A stretch of DNA of 63,155 nucleotides, from assembly GCA_903772945.1 (NCBI GenBank), contig CAICTM010000497.1, forward strand, positions 1 to 63,155, written 5' to 3'. The translations under genes and the position numbers were made by a program. This document shows positions 30,501-45,000 of the stretch, in pieces. The DNA is from Seminavis robusta. Its lineage: Eukaryota; Bacillariophyta; Bacillariophyceae; Naviculales; Naviculaceae. The notes under the pieces were generated by a model, which was not told where the DNA came from, ran no database searches, and was given only the letters and a program-made list of their open reading frames with translations. Position 1 is the stretch's first letter, and every line of letters begins with the position of its first letter.

Positions 30501-33500
30501 CAGAGCGCCTGCAAGCCGAGCTTCAGGGGAAGGCCCATCACCCATGGAATATCCATTGGATATTGCCTCTTCTTCAATGGCCTTCAAACTGGCAGCAGTG
30601 GATCTGCTTGCTTCTGCTGTTAGTGCCGAGTTCACCAGGATGGAATACTCTTTTGACAACGCTGTTTTGCTCACACCCGATTCACCCTCCATGATACAAG
30701 GAACACCCGCTGCGACTCGCTCATGAATGTTAAGAAGCTTGACGCCAAAATCCCTTGTCAATATAAAGCCGCTGTCATCTATGCATCGAAGGCGCTCTTG
30801 ACCTGGGACACCATCGAGAGGAATCCCCATGGCCTGAGAGATGAGTCTATCGAGAGTTGTCCGCTTAGCAAGGTCTCGCTCCTTTGGGACAGTGAACCCC
30901 GGTAACTCGAGCCGCTCATACTCCCGTTTGAGTGCTTCGGGCATTGAATTTGGCGAAGTACACAACAACCTGAACTGAGGATTCTCAGGATCCGAGAAGT
31001 CGTAGATCAACTGAGAGTAGTTGGTTTCTAGCCAATCCTTCTGTTGGTCTGATTCGAGAAGCCTCTTCACCTCGTCAAACATAAGTTTCATCAAAGTGCC
31101 GCCAAGGCCAACTTTTGTTTGGTTGAAGTTGAAGGACTCATTCTTGTTCATCACGGTGATCCGTCGGTGCAAGAATTTAACCCAGAAATTCAATGTCAGC
31201 ATGTTCAGATTCTTGGGCGCGTACAGCTCAATCAAGGCACGGCATTCGTCGTCTGTTGGCTCTCCAAGAAGGTCAAACGTTTGAGAGACTGGAATGCCTT
31301 GTTGTACTCGCTTGAATGCCGCCTCCATGGAATCCAGGGTAGAATTCGACCCAACGTAGAACCCCTTCGATCGCCTGTTTGAGTACTTTTGACACAAAAG
31401 ACGCATCCTCTGCTCGTAGTCAGGGAACAGGTTTACGCCAACAACGACCAAATGGAGATTGCGCCGAGACTGCTGAAGTTGCTGCCTTAGCGGTTCTTCT
31501 GTGTCATCTGAGTCTCCATCTGTGAGGCAGACAATCCAAGTTGGAACAGGTTCTCCTCGTTCAACACGCTCAATCACAGAGCTCAGTGCTGAGAACATAT
31601 GGGTCCCCCCACCCAATGGAATGTCGTTTCGAGTTCCGTTTATTTGTTCCCGCAGCTGTCCTTTATGGGCCTCATCTCGAATGGGAACGGTGGGAACAGC
31701 ATGTTTGTGTTGATGATTAAACATTGTAACACCCACATGCTGGAACGGAAAGAGAAAAGAACTCGTGGTTAGGAGAATGCATCGTTGTCATGATACCAAG
31801 TGCGTCTGGTCACTCACGTCGCCAACTTGAGCGTGGCTGTCAAACATCATCAAAGCATAGTCAATGGCTGCACTTAGTTGAGTTTTGTTTTGCGATACTT
31901 CATACTCCATGCTTTCGGACTGATCGATGACAAAAATGACCTGCTTGTTCGTTTCGGGATCGAAGACATCGTCTATCGAACCATCTTCGCATGCGCGCAA
32001 GTATTTACTTGGATTTCAAGGAAAAACATTCGTGGGCAGATGTCAGCAATACGATCTGCGACCAAGGAGGAGGCACCTTAATTCGCACTCACCAGACGTT
32101 TCTCGCATCATTGTCGATCAGGAACTGATTTGTTGGGCTTTTGATCTGACATACCAAGCTCAGTAGCGGAATGTTCCTCCGAAGCCATTCCTCGCCATTG
32201 TCCGATCTGACTTCACTCGATGGTAGCTCGACATGGAGTCTCCATCTTCCTCGCCCAACGTAAAACGAGTAGTGCGATTTCGAGTCAGAATAGTGCAGGA
32301 CTCCGAGAACCAAGAATTGAAAGAAGAACTTTCGTAACTGCTGGAACCACAGGGCTCTCGAGTCAGATTCCACTGGTATTGCTAGGACTGAAACATGCAA
32401 CAACTTGTGGCCATCTACGTGTGAAAACTTGGAGGCGAGAGATGCAATCAATGTATCCGCATTGCTCTTTTCATGGACTGTGATGGTCCCAGTCTCAATT
32501 GAGCCATCCGAAGATCCTGACAGTCTTTGTTGTTCATCCCGAATGTATCTTGTTTTCCCTGCGCAGCAAAAATCGCTTACCACCACTGTCGCTTCAACCA
32601 CAGCAGTGTTGTTGCCAACAACTTGATGCTTCCAAGTAAGGTTCAATGTTGGTGTCATGCTGTCACGACTCTCGTTTGACCAAACACGATGAACGTAGAA
32701 GGGCGATGCTGGTGCCAGTAGGGACTCAAACTGCACACAGTGAAAGCGAAGGTTCCCTGACGCTGCTGCCTTGCTTGAAAAGAAGGAACGAATTTTGGCT
32801 AAAGGCCCCTTTTTCTTGACTTGCTCAGGAACGAGAATAGTAAACGTGCATGAAGGAAACTCCTTGGCCCTCTCCAAAAACAATGGCAGCCTTTCTTCGA
32901 ATGAAGGTGAATGCCCGTCCAGGATTTCCGCGTCACCAGGGAGACGATTCTAAGCCAAGGAAAAAGTGAGCAAGCGGATCGCAGATACCATTGCCCAAAC
33001 GAAATCATACGCAACATACCTTATAGATCGATTGCAAGACACCCAATAAGACTTCGTCTCGGAGGTCTTTATCACAAGACAGACTGTGCACAACGAGCTC
33101 TCGCTCAACACCCTCAACGGAGAGTCGTTGGGGCTCCCCAAGGGCTTTGTGGATATCCTCAATGAACCTGGACACCTCCAGAAGCCAGGATTCAGACGCC
33201 GCCCTCATAGATCGGCCAGAAACAATGGCCCCAAGGTTGTCCATGTCTACTTGTGAAACATTTTGAGACGGAAGCAGCCGGGATAGCGTGTGAACAGCCA
33301 TGCTAAGGCCCGCATCATCCTCCAGTGACAGTTGCTTATGAAGCTCCTTCAACTCCTCATCCCAGAACAATAGTGAGAGTGGGTGGTACCGTCGGGTCTC
33401 CTGCAACCAATTGGTGCAAACATCAGACCTCTGTCTGCATGCTTGGTGAAGTGTGCGTGCGTCTTCCATGTGCTGTTCCCCGACTTGACACGTGAAGTCC

Positions 33501-36500
33501 TCAATTCCAGAGTCGCGGAAGCCTGAGGACTCCATTTTGAGGACGAACGCAGCGGCTTGTTCAATGATCGCATGTTGCTCGGCGAAACAGTCGATTGCCG
33601 CGGCAATGATGCTGTCATCATGTTGAATATTACTCAGCTGCCCGAGAAGGGCTTCGATTTCGTTACCGCTCATATCTGCAACAATCCCATCCTTTCCCTT
33701 GTACTCTATGCCAAGTTCTTTCTCATGGAGCGAAATGAAGTACCTGCCACCTGAGATCTCCTGAAAAACACGATAATATCCATGGATTTCATTTTCTTCT
33801 TCACAGAACCATCGACGAACTTGCCCCAGGTTCTGTTGGACAACATTGAATTGTTTGAAGCGACCATCACGCAACCATTCCTGGACGTGTTGATTCGAGA
33901 CAAGCGAGTTGAACAACGCCGTTACCTTGGATTGCTTTCTGTGGTCTCCAATAATTGAGATGATCCGAATCAAAGGTTCGATCACTTCGAGAACTGTCGT
34001 GTTGTAAGAATCCATATGTGTGTTCGACAGATGATCCAACTCTCTAAGGAAGTTACCGAGGCCTTCTGAACCAAACCATTGCTTCTCCGCTGCAAGGCTC
34101 CAAATTTCGTGATGTCGGCGGAGACAGCTAAACAGTTTGAGCAGCGGGATATACCGTTCCAGGTCTGCAAGGTCGTGGGTGATGGGCGCAGTTTTGTTGT
34201 CAGTCATAACCAAATGCTTGTAGAGCCGTTCGCATTGGCTTCGCGACCCCCCGATCTGATCTTGTCCTTGGATCTCTTCAATTGTATCTTTGATCACGTC
34301 GAAGCATTCGTCAGTCTCAACTTCGAAGCCGAATTGTGTACAAAAGGAAACGAAATCTGCAAGGGGCCTAGTCAATCGACAAACCAACGCAGATAGGAGG
34401 AAGCGATCGCACATCACATCATCAAACTTCAGGGCTTCACACCCGGCTATATTTGACACTTCTTGTTGGACGGTGACAGTATGACTTTCCAATTCAACAA
34501 TCGCAAGTCTCACATCACTGAAGGAAGCTTCTTCGCTGAACAAACCCAAGATACCGCCAACGGCCTGCTCGACGCAACGACGAAGATCATTCACTCCACC
34601 ACATCCGCCTTGAGCGATGCGCGAGAATCTCTGCTGAAACAAAACAGAACGATGTCGCGAAAAGTGTGCGCAGATGCGTAGCGCATTCATGCAGCCTTGG
34701 GAGAACCCTTCAGCTGCATCTTTGTGACTCTTCAAGGCCTGCAACTGTATTTCACGCAGCCTCTCATCATGGGGAGACAACTGGCTATCGTGTAATGGCG
34801 GTCTGGTCTCGACGAATTGAGAAAATGTTCCAAAGAGAGCCGCACAGGTGTGATCGTTTTCTGTGTGACAGTCATAAGCGACAAAAAGATCTCGCAGCGA
34901 TCGCCCCCATTCCACGGGCGCTACCAATACGTTGCGAATTGACTCGACAAGACGTTCCCCTTGTTCGACCATCTCCCTAATTTCTGCAGAATCGGGCATT
35001 TCCAATTTGAGGTGGCGAGAAATCAATGACCATGTCTCGAGCTTACTGCATGCAAGCCCTGTGTCGAGCCCAGCAAGGGTAATCTGCCGAGACCTGAAGT
35101 CGCCCGTCCAATCTTCAAAGACTTTCACTAAGCTGTCCTTGCAACAAAACACACGATCGACGACGTCTGGCGCACGACCTCTGTGTGTGTCCACCACGGC
35201 AAAGCATTGAAAGATCAGTTCCCAAGCTCGCTTGTTTTCCAGCGCGACTTCGTCAAGAGAGTGCGGCTGCCAGCTGGGAAAGCTCTCACAGAATAGCCTT
35301 GACGCCAGGCTCAAAGATTGCATTTCATTGCCGCGCTCGATTAGGCGCAGGAACACAAGCGAAGCGGATTCCATGGAATCACACGCGCTTACTAGGGCTT
35401 GTGTCAGACCGGCTGCAAAATAGCGAGCAAAGCCATTGTCGCGAACTTTCTCAATGCGACCGATGGCATCCTGAAACGTGGCCAAATCCTGAAAGATGGC
35501 CCCGGTCTCGTTGGTAACCGCGTCAACTATCAAGGTCGAAATAACGTTTTCAAAACCTTGAGAGGAGTCTTGCATGAAGCCACCCTCCAATACGTTACAT
35601 GTTTGTTCGACAATGTCGCGCCTCGAGTGCAGGCGGAGTGACTTCTGAAACGTCGCCAGGGCTCGAGTGCCCAAGAGACGGGTTTCGCCCGCAAAGTTTT
35701 GAAGAGTGTCCAGCAGCACGAGTTTGTCGAGCAAGGGAGTGCTTCTCAGCTCGAGTGCCTCCTGCATGAAAGTCACAAGTTCCTCCAAACCCGACTTATC
35801 ACCCAGGTAATGCATTGCCCAAGGATAATCGAGTAGCTGCTCGATGTCCCTTGCCCATGGCCGCTTGTTTGTTCTCTTGAGATCGTCAATTAAGCTCCGT
35901 CTGATATGATATCGCACAGAATTTTCGATTTGTCGGTCATCAAGCCTTTCCACTCCTTCCACGATTGAATTGTACTTGCTGAAATGTCCATTGTTTTGGA
36001 AATTGGAGTGGGACACCAAGGAAGATATGATCTCCCCACGAACCCTTTTCGCGTCGTGATTGAGAAAGCACAGCTGCAATAGCGCTTCTAGCAGAGTGCA
36101 CAGTTCTTCAGTCACATCAGAGCTGTTCGTGCTAATGATGCGGCAGCCACAATCCTTCAACATCTCGGAAATCGCAATTTCAACTCGCAAGAATCGAGTT
36201 TCTTTGAGCTCCAGGATGGCGGCGTGCATTTCCTTGATTGCACCAGGACGGGCCTCCAAAAACAGAACCAAAGTGTGATACCGAGCTGGTTTCAGGACCT
36301 CTGTAAGCTGATTCTTGTGTTGCTTCCAAAAATTGGGACCTAGACTGTACCGAAGACGCGACCAGCTCTCCCAGTCAATAGGAGATTTCAGCAAACCGCA
36401 CTTCAACCAGAGCCAGAGAATATTGGTCCACAGCTTTGAGCTGAACTCAAGCTTTCGAAGGTCTGGCTGTTTTACCAACTCAACAAAAAATAGACGGAAA

Positions 36501-37708
36501 ACCCCATGAGGTTTCTCATGGTCTTCGCGAAAATATTTCTCCATGGTGACATCGGCTTTTCGCTTTGCAAAATCGAAATCACGAATGACACGTAGGATGT
36601 TTCGCAACAGCTCTTCTCTCCCTTGACATTTTACAACCATCCAGAGCCGACAGGCAAATGCCAACTTCACGAGTCTATTGCCACCGGCCCTAATACCGAG
36701 GAATTGTGGCATGCGCTTAACGAAAGCCTTTGCCTGGCCGCCATCAGGCTCCATACCATCAAGAAGTTTCATAGCCTCCTGATAACCACTGTATTTCTCA
36801 CTCGCATTCCATTTGGCACTATTCGTCAAGAGCTCATCATCGTAAGTGATACCCAGTACATTTGTCACCTTGTTCCACGCGGTTTCCACGAAACCCTTTT
36901 TGTTTTTCTCTGGGGCTTCATCACTGTCGTCCTCTTCTTCAGATGACGACATGGCTTCGTCATCCTCCTCTTCATCCTTATCCTCAGATGAACGTGTTTT
37001 CTTGATCGGCGATCCAGTTCCAGTCTTTTGCGCCTTTGAATGCGATAGCTCGACTTGATTGGTCTGGCCCATTTGGATGTATGGCGGTTCCCCCGATGCT
37101 TTTGCAGCCTCACTGTACAATCTCTTGGTTCCGTGCTTGTTTGTCGTGTCGTCACCAGCTCCACTACCCTGTGTTGAGTTCGCGGATTGCCCAAATGCCA
37201 ACTCATCGCAGCCTTTTGGGGAAGGATTTGGGCTGGACTCTTCTTCGGGGTCAGAAGCTTCCGGAACAATTGCTGCTGGCTGCACAATCACCTTGGCTCC
37301 CTCTCCCCATGCAAGCACCAGGTCAACCAAATCTTTGTCCAAATGAAACACCGGAAGCGTTGGTTGTACCGAGACAGGCTTTACCACAATTAAAGCGGTC
37401 ATCTGGGCCTTGTTGGCAGCCTCAACAACTAAGTCGACATGTTCACCGTCATAGATGCAAACTTTTCCCACCAGACTTCGAACATCATCCATAAAAGCGG
37501 TTGGATAGGAGACCCCATCGATCTTTTCCTCCCAAAACTTTGGGCGCACCATGTCAAACTTCGAATAGCGTGCAGTGGTGTCCAGACCGGGGAAAGGCAC
37601 ACTGCTGTCCGCTACCACCACTTTGGTTTCCAACGGCACCTTTCCATCAGAGTAGCTGAACTTGTATCGACCAATAGTCAGCTGGTATTTGGTTGTGGTA
37701 GTCTCCAT
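21553..37708 (-). CDS. RNF213: RNF213/mysterin-family giant AAA+ protein with added vWA and PA-like domains
   Basis: Eight exons: 37708-33020, 32949-32093, 32007-31818, 31739-30200, 30104-30006, 29930-29677, 29578-29090 and 29013-21553, all phase-consistent; 5,192 residues, close to human RNF213 (5,207). The ATG at 37708 is chosen because upstream in-frame codons lack ATG. In order: PA-like segment at about 90-150, acidic linker, long helical arm, vWA domain from about 1850 with MIDAS D1877-x-S-x-S plus GGGTHM and LTDGDSD, AAA1 with Walker A GESGVSKT (about 2263) and Walker B VVFLDEVNTAS restored across an intron, AAA2 with Walker A GPPGCSKT restored across an intron and Walker B VVFLDEAGLPEE, the family hallmark NYQCSKLSTS, and FLNRFEKY. 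Later come a Cys/His cluster (about 4294-4345), an IQ-like helix and a SAM-like C-terminus. In animals the family is a cytosolic ubiquitin ligase with dynein-like ATPase core. I find no canonical RING or RZ finger here, so ligase activity is uncertain. Confidence 0.88.
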
Positions 37709-39054
37709 GGTAAGAATCTGCAACCACGCACTCTCACAACGACGACTGTCTTAGGAGCACAGGCAAAAAGCCAACTCCTGAAATCTTTCTTCTAGTATTT
37801 TCCCTTGACTTCAGCAACGCCCAACAGCTGTCAGGAAATTTGTCTATTCTTGTTTTCTTCCTCAACGTGTTTCGATCATCGATGTGAAGCAAATCAATCA
37901 ATCAATCAATCAATCCATAAAGAGAGATTGACGGCGATTCGATTCGTCAAGGAATTTGTGTTCTCCGAGTATGAAAATTTCCGTATCCTACACACTTTGG
38001 CGGATCCACGCTCCACAGAAAACCCAAATTCTTTCGATGGCATCGAATCCCAAGCAATCGAGCGTGTACACTCCTGGCTAGCTTACCGGTACGCTACCGG
38101 GGAATTAATTAGCCTTGTCGTCTGTCACCAAAGAGTAGCCTGTCTGTGGAGCGCCGCTGCACTCTTTCTCCTTTAGTTGGGTTTTGCTGGGAGGTTGCTT
38201 GTAGCGGTAGCCTCCGTAGTTTCCTCAAGCTTTTGGCTGTTGTTCCGTGTGAGGATCCAAGGTCGAAGGGGGCCAAAACGTACCGTACGACCCCCCAAAC
38301 CAATGACAAAAGATCGTTCATGATTCGATCAGTCCCCAACCCAACCGTACCACAGCTACGGTACCATACCGTACAGTACCGTATGGTTCGGTATGCATAC
38401 ACGTAGCCATCTCTATGCATAGCTAGCTAGCTACTCGAATCTACTACACCAGTAGCCACTGCGAGTTTCCACCAACCCAATATGCCAGAAGCATCCCACT
38501 TGTTGGTAAGACGTCATAGTTTCGTTTTGACCCCAAATTATGGAACATGCCCTCCATGGAGCTTGCTCTTTTCCAACAGTACATCTAGAAGGAAGCCGGT
38601 GTTCTTTGTGAACTGCCACTAATAAAGAGTCTATGAAAGCTTCGGTTGCCTTTGATCAAGCCAAGGCAAGGGAGGGATGTCTTGGAAGGAAAACGGGCAA
38701 ATGCGGTGCGGTGATCCACCCAAGACTGACCACTCTTGATTGAAGCATCAATCACGATCATGGCCCTCTGGCATGCGCGTTGGATTGGATCTTCGCGCGA
38801 TCATCGGCCGAGAGGATCGACGATGGTGGCAATCTTTCCATCGGTCTCCTCCAGTCTACTAGTACCTTTTACCAAACCCTCATTTCGTCCTTGCTCGTTA
38901 GTACTTGTTAATTGCAAATAATCTCACTGTCTCACTGCCAGTGTAAAGGCAAGGGCGTGAAAATTCGTGGACGTGTTGCAGAGCCGAAGGAGGAGACGGA
39001 GAGAGAACGATCTATCGGTAGATACGAGTAGCAGCATTTTTTTGGGTAGCTAAG
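37709..39054. other. Divergent intergenic region between the RNF213-like and SEC16-like genes
   Basis: About 1.3 kb with both 5' ends pointing outwards, so it should hold two promoters. It contains an AATC microsatellite, many GTACCGTAC/TACCGG words (38080-38100, 38280-38405) and CTAGCTAGCTAG at about 38420. No gene or RNA recognised. Confidence 0.55.
37891..37915. repeat. (AATC)n microsatellite
   Basis: Six tandem AATC units within the divergent intergenic region, about 180 bp upstream of the RNF213-like start codon. Confidence 0.9.
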
Positions 39055-42000
39055 ATGTGGTCGTCACAGTATACCGGTACCCAGGCACCTCCCCCCCCTG
39101 CTGGTGGTGGCCCACCTCCAGCTGCACATCATCAAGGACCTCCCCCGCCACAAGGTTCTTGGGATTCCCAGGGAGACCAAGACGAACATGGCGGAAGCGC
39201 GCTAAACACAGCCGTGGATTTGGTGGCATCTGCCGCTTCGGGTTTATTTTTCTCGTCATCAAATAATAATAGCAACAACAAACCACCACCACCTCCGCAA
39301 CAAGCAACCCCACTGGTCAATAACCCCTATCAAGCTTGTTCGCAAGGAGGACCCCCACAAGCATTTTCGCCTCATTTTCAACCGCCCATTCAACCCACAA
39401 CGTCCATGTTAAGCACGACACCCCGAACTCCCGCTGCCTCGACTCAGCCGCCACCCATTCAAGTCACGTCTTCTTTGCTTGCTACAGCTTCTAGAATGCC
39501 ACCGCCAAAAACACCTGCTGCTGTCACTGGTATGACTCCTCGTCCTGGAGGACCACCTACGCCTCTGGCCAATCAACCACCTATGGTAGGATTAGCACCA
39601 CCCATGCAACCAGTGTCAAGCCCACCACACACTACTTCGCCTGGGCCTCCCAGAGTAATTTCGGTGCCCCCGGGAGCAACAAACAGACCAGCACCACCAC
39701 TTGCAGTGTCTGCTGGTCCGCCTGGTCCGCCTGTAGCAGCTTTTGGTCCACCTCCAATAGCAGCAACTACTGGCCCACCACCTTTGGCAGCCTCTGCTGG
39801 CCCACCTCCAATAGCAGCAGCTACCGGCCCACCACCGTTGGCTGCCTCAGCAGGACCACCACCAATGGTAGCCTCTGCTGGGCCACCTATGGTAGCCTCA
39901 GCAGGCCCTCCTTTGGCAGCCTCTGCTGGTCCACCATTATCTGCTTCGTCACGGCCACCGCCAATGACAGTTACGACAGGTCCACCGTCTGGACCATCAA
40001 CGGGGACTTTTTTGAATGCGCCACTGGCATCCTCAGGAGCACGCTTGTCCACGTCGTCGACGGGAACACCTTCCAATGTGACCCCACGAGCGACGCCTCC
40101 TGGAACGCCCTCGCCGTCCGAGAAACACCCGATTTCGGCACTCTCACCACGATCCACGAGCACCAAAAAATTGCCGTTGCCGCCCCCTTCAGACACACTC
40201 AGTCGACGTGCAAAAACTAGGACAAAGAAATTCAAATTGCCTCCCTCGTTTTCAACGACAACTCCCAAAAATAAAAAGGAAAAATTGCCGTTGCCACCCA
40301 GAGGGGGAGAAACGCCGAAGCAAGTTGCAGCTTCGAGCAGTGCTAAACCACCACCAACCGCGACAGCGCCTGCGACTTTGTCGTCAGCCACCCCTCCATT
40401 AACGTTAGCACCACCTACAACAGCCACTGATGCTACACCGAAACGGAGCAATGCCGGGGCACCTCCTGTGCAGGCAGCAACGACAGAACCGGCTCCTGTG
40501 CAGCAGTCGCAGACCGAACCACCCATCCAGACCGTGGAACCAGTTCAAACGAAAACGCCAGTGGTGGCAGAATTAAACCAAGCCCCAGTAGGGGTTGACG
40601 CAGTGCCCACGGAAGCGACTTCTACTCCTGAAATCATCAGCTCTACAGTTGCCGCGTTGCCCGAGGGATGGAAGGAGGTATCCGATCCAAATTCTGGAAA
40701 GGTTTATTTCTACAACGAAAATGACGGACGCACTAGCTGGGATCGTCCCGTGCAGGAAGAAGCGGCGACAAAGACTGTTCCTGAGGAGCCAGCAACAGTG
40801 GAAACATCACAGGCGACGGCAGATCCACTGGAAACCAAAGCTGAACCACAGGAAGAGTGTGATGAAAAGAATGAATCCACCAAAAATCTCCCAGATGGAT
40901 GGGTAGAGGTGACAGATGATGTCTCGGGAGGTCTTTATTACTATAACACTGTGGACCAAACGACTAGCTGGACGAGGCCTCAAGCGGACGTGCCTGCTAT
41001 GGATACATCGCCCAATGCTACGAATGCCACTGACGAAGTCCCTGCGGCATCGCCCGAAAAAGCACCCGAGGAGGCGCCTGTTGCGGATCATGTGGCCGAG
41101 GAACATGCACAAGCAGAGGCCGAAACAGCGGGCCCGACAACAAGCGAAGAAACATTGGCAACTCCTCTTCCCTCTGGGTGGGTGGAGATAATGGATGAAG
41201 CTTCTGGTCGTCCTTACTACGTCGATTCGGTTAACAACGTTACGACGTGGGAGCGACCAACGGCACCGGTTGATGCTGCTGTTGAGGAAGAAAAACCTGA
41301 GACAGCCCCCGGAGAAAAGGGTGATTTACCCACCACAGCTTCAGCAGCAGAAACTGATTCAGGGGATTTGGCTCCAGAGCTCACCCAAGCAAAGTCAACG
41401 GAGACCACAACAACAACAGATGACGACAATGCTCCAGCAGCGGACAGCACTATGGCGATTCTTGATGATTTACAAGAAGCCCTTCCAGATGGCTGGATCG
41501 AATGCGTCGATCCTGGATCAGGTCAAATTTATTATTGCAACAAAGTCGACAACAGAACGACTTGGGATCGCCCAACTATAGCAGTTGAAGGAACGGCGGA
41601 TGCAATTAGTGAAGAGAAAGCAGCGCCCGCTGAAACAGCAGTTGAACCTGCGCCAGAAGTAGCAGGCGAAAAGGAGGAACCGAGCACAGTCGCGCCTGAG
41701 GTAACGGAGACGGCGGAGCAAGCGGAAGAAGCCGCACCAGAAGAAGAAATTGTTGTCGTTGACGAGAATGCCGAGGGAGAGCTTCCACCCGGTTGGACCG
41801 AATTATTGGACCAAGGATCAGGTCGACCCTACTATTACAACGCAGAGACTCAAGAAACAAGATGGGACAAGCCCGCTCCTGTTTCCGCTGACGCATTGGC
41901 TACGGACGGCGTCATTGTCCCGAGCCAGGACGATGTTGCGAGAACAGAGTCCGATGGGTTCGTGGTTGTCGAAAACGAGGAGCCACCCGTCGAAGAGCCC

Positions 42001-45000
42001 ACGCCAGAGCTGACGCACGAGGCTGCTGGGACAACAGCAGAACCTGGCGAGGTCGGTAGCCCTGAGGATATGAATGCTGAAGGCGAAACCACTCCAGCTG
42101 AATCTGCAGAACAAGCGTGCGACATGTTCGAGCCGCCAGTTGACCAAAAGGTTGAATCGCCAGCCGACAATGATCTCCCCCCTGGATGGGTAGAGAAGTA
42201 TGATGCCAACATGAAAATTCCCTTTTATTACAACGAAGCTGAGGAGAAGAGCAGCTGGGAGAGACCGACCGCTGTGTCAGATCTGATCGAAAGTGAGCAG
42301 GAAGCTGCTCCGCCAGAGCCACCTGTCGTCGACTCGGCCGAGAATGCAGCTGACGAGTTCGACCAATTGCCAGCGAATGGCAAAGAAGAACCTGAGCCCA
42401 GAAATGAACCAATTCTTGCAGATGATGCACTACCAGTAGGCGCACCAACACCGGCGGCATTGGAAAGTACGGTTCAGTCCGACGATGTAGATGGCGACTT
42501 GCCACCTGGTTGGGAAGTCGGTGAAGATCCAACAACCGGAGATGTCTTTTATTTCAATACTATCGAGAAGATAACGACGTTTGAAAGGCCATCTCTGGCA
42601 AAGGGCACCCCGGAAGTCTCGGCAACAGAGCAGACTGATGGTACGCTAAAAGAAGGCGTTTTGAGCAGTCCAACTGAGGACAATGAGGGTGTCCCAGAGA
42701 ATACTCCCTCCCAATCCGAATTGCCACCTGGATGGCAAGAGATGGTTGACCCAGGAACAGGGAATGTGTATTACTTCAATGAAGTAGACGGAACAACTAC
42801 ATGGGACAGGCCTGTTGGTACAGTCGAAAAAGGGACAGAAGCAGAAGATGAAACACACCCTGTACGAGTCACCGAAGAGGCTCCAACCAGCTCAGCAGAC
42901 GAACAAGACATCCATGGTAAAGGCGAGCCGAAAAACGAGGATTTTCCCGTGGACACGCCAGCAGAGTCTGTGTTACCGCCAGGATGGCAAGAACTTGTAG
43001 ACCCTGGGTCTGGAAACGTCTACTATTTGAATGACGATGGGGAAACTACCTGGGACCGGCCAGCTGTTATACCTGAAGAGTCGGCTTCTGGTGACAACGC
43101 ACCAACGGAAGACGAGGGTGCAGCTCCTTTGGATGGTCCAGTGGACGGTCCCGAAGGCGATGGTACACCAAATGAGGGTAACGATGAATTCAACCAAGAG
43201 AGTTCAAACGATGTAGCAGAAGACGGAAAGCAAGTTGAGTTGCCCTCAGGATGGGTCGAAATGCTTGATGAAACAACAGGCACGCCATACTATTGGAATG
43301 AGGTGACAGGCACCACAGCGTGGGAGCGTCCAACGCTTGCCAGCAATGGAGACCAACCTCCAACTGTGGGCGTTCCGACCATGCAGGATGATGAGATGCT
43401 TCCCGAAGCGTCGCCGGAGCCTGTGCAAACTACGGAGCAGCTGGAGGAGAATGCTCCATATGGGGCAGAAGCAGTTGTAGAAGAGATTGCTCCAGAAGCC
43501 CACATTCCAAAGGAGCAAGAAGCCATAACAGATTCTGATGCTGTACAACCATACCTGCCTGAAGGCTGGAGCGAAGTGACTGACCCGTCGACAGGAAGAA
43601 TCTATTATATCAATGAGACTGATGGCACAACTTCATGGGACATGCCTGTGGCCCCTGCAGTGGAGGACTCGAGGAAAAATGGCTCGGAAGGAACTCCTGG
43701 GGTTGAAGGAGAGTCACCCGAGCAGTCCGGATTTGACGAATCTATTCCCACAGGTGTTGATAGCCTGGAGCAAGCGGACACTGTGGACGAACCGTTCGTC
43801 ACTGCAGGCGATGACTCCGCACTCGATGCTCACCATAAAAGTGCCCTTGAAACAGTTGAATCCGTCGACAAAAAGGACGGGACAGGTGCATCAGATGAGC
43901 CATCGAAAGAAAGTATCACCTCACAAACCGCTCTTCCTGATGGATGGGTCGAAGGGTTTGATGAGGCATTGGGAAAGACATATTACTATAATTCGATTTC
44001 AAACGAATCTTCATGGGAGAGACCTACATGGCCACATGTGACGCAAGAAGAGTTGGCCACAGATGTGGCTGATACAAACGAGAACGTTGTTGAGGAGATT
44101 GAAGGCGCCCCCGCAGAATCCACAGAGGCGATTGCTGGCCAGGAAATGAATGAATTGGTGCAGGCGTCATCGTTGGAAGCATCTGCTTCACCTCAAGCCG
44201 AGCCAGAGGAACTTACCGATCAACCCGAAAGTGGGGATCTTACTGGACAAGAATTTGGCAACGCCTCTCAACAAAATCCAGGAGAGGCTCTTGGAGAATC
44301 TCAACCGAGAAGTGATGTTCCAGCAGAATCTGGTCTGCCTCCTGGATGGACAGAAGTGAAGGATGAAACATCTGGCAATGTCTACTACTACAACCAGGAC
44401 ACAATGGAATCTTCATGGGAAAGACCTGCAATGCCACAAGGCCATGACTCCGCAGAAGAGGCCGTTGATGATGAAAATGCTGTAGAGGAGGATGTTGGCA
44501 CTGAACCCGAGGGTACAGCCACTGTTCTAGAGACAACTGTACATGAAAATCCTGACAACGCCCCGGACTCTGGAGGTGTGTCCCAGTCTTCGCTGCCATC
44601 TGGCTGGGCTGAAGTGAAAGATGAAGCATCCGGCAGTATCTACTACTACAATGAGGTGACACAGGAGACTTCATGGGAGATTCCTGGTGGGCCACAAACT
44701 GAACCTGAGAATCTTGAAAGCGATGAGGTAGCAGAGAAGGAGCAGGCTCAAGTGGATGCCATTGGCGAATCCACCCACGATAATCCTGAAAACATGACAG
44801 AGGCAAATGCTGACTGCGTGCCAGACAGTGCTCCTGATATTCCAACACAGTCAGGGCTGCCTCCTGGCTGGGTTGAAGTTAAGGATGAAGTATCTGGCGG
44901 TATCTACTACTACAACGAAGTGACACAGGAGACTTCATGGGAGATTCCTGGTTTACCACAAACTGAACCTGAGAATCTTGAAAGCGATGAGGTAGCAGAG

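Noticed and set aside
28883..31736. Separate vWA-AAA gene between two others
   Set aside because: All junctions from 33020 to 29013 splice in phase and complete Walker motifs across introns, supporting one transcript.
39573..40526. 317-codon Gly-rich minus-strand ORF
   Set aside because: Antisense of the proline-rich start of the WW-SEC16 gene; the Pro codons read as Gly on the other strand.
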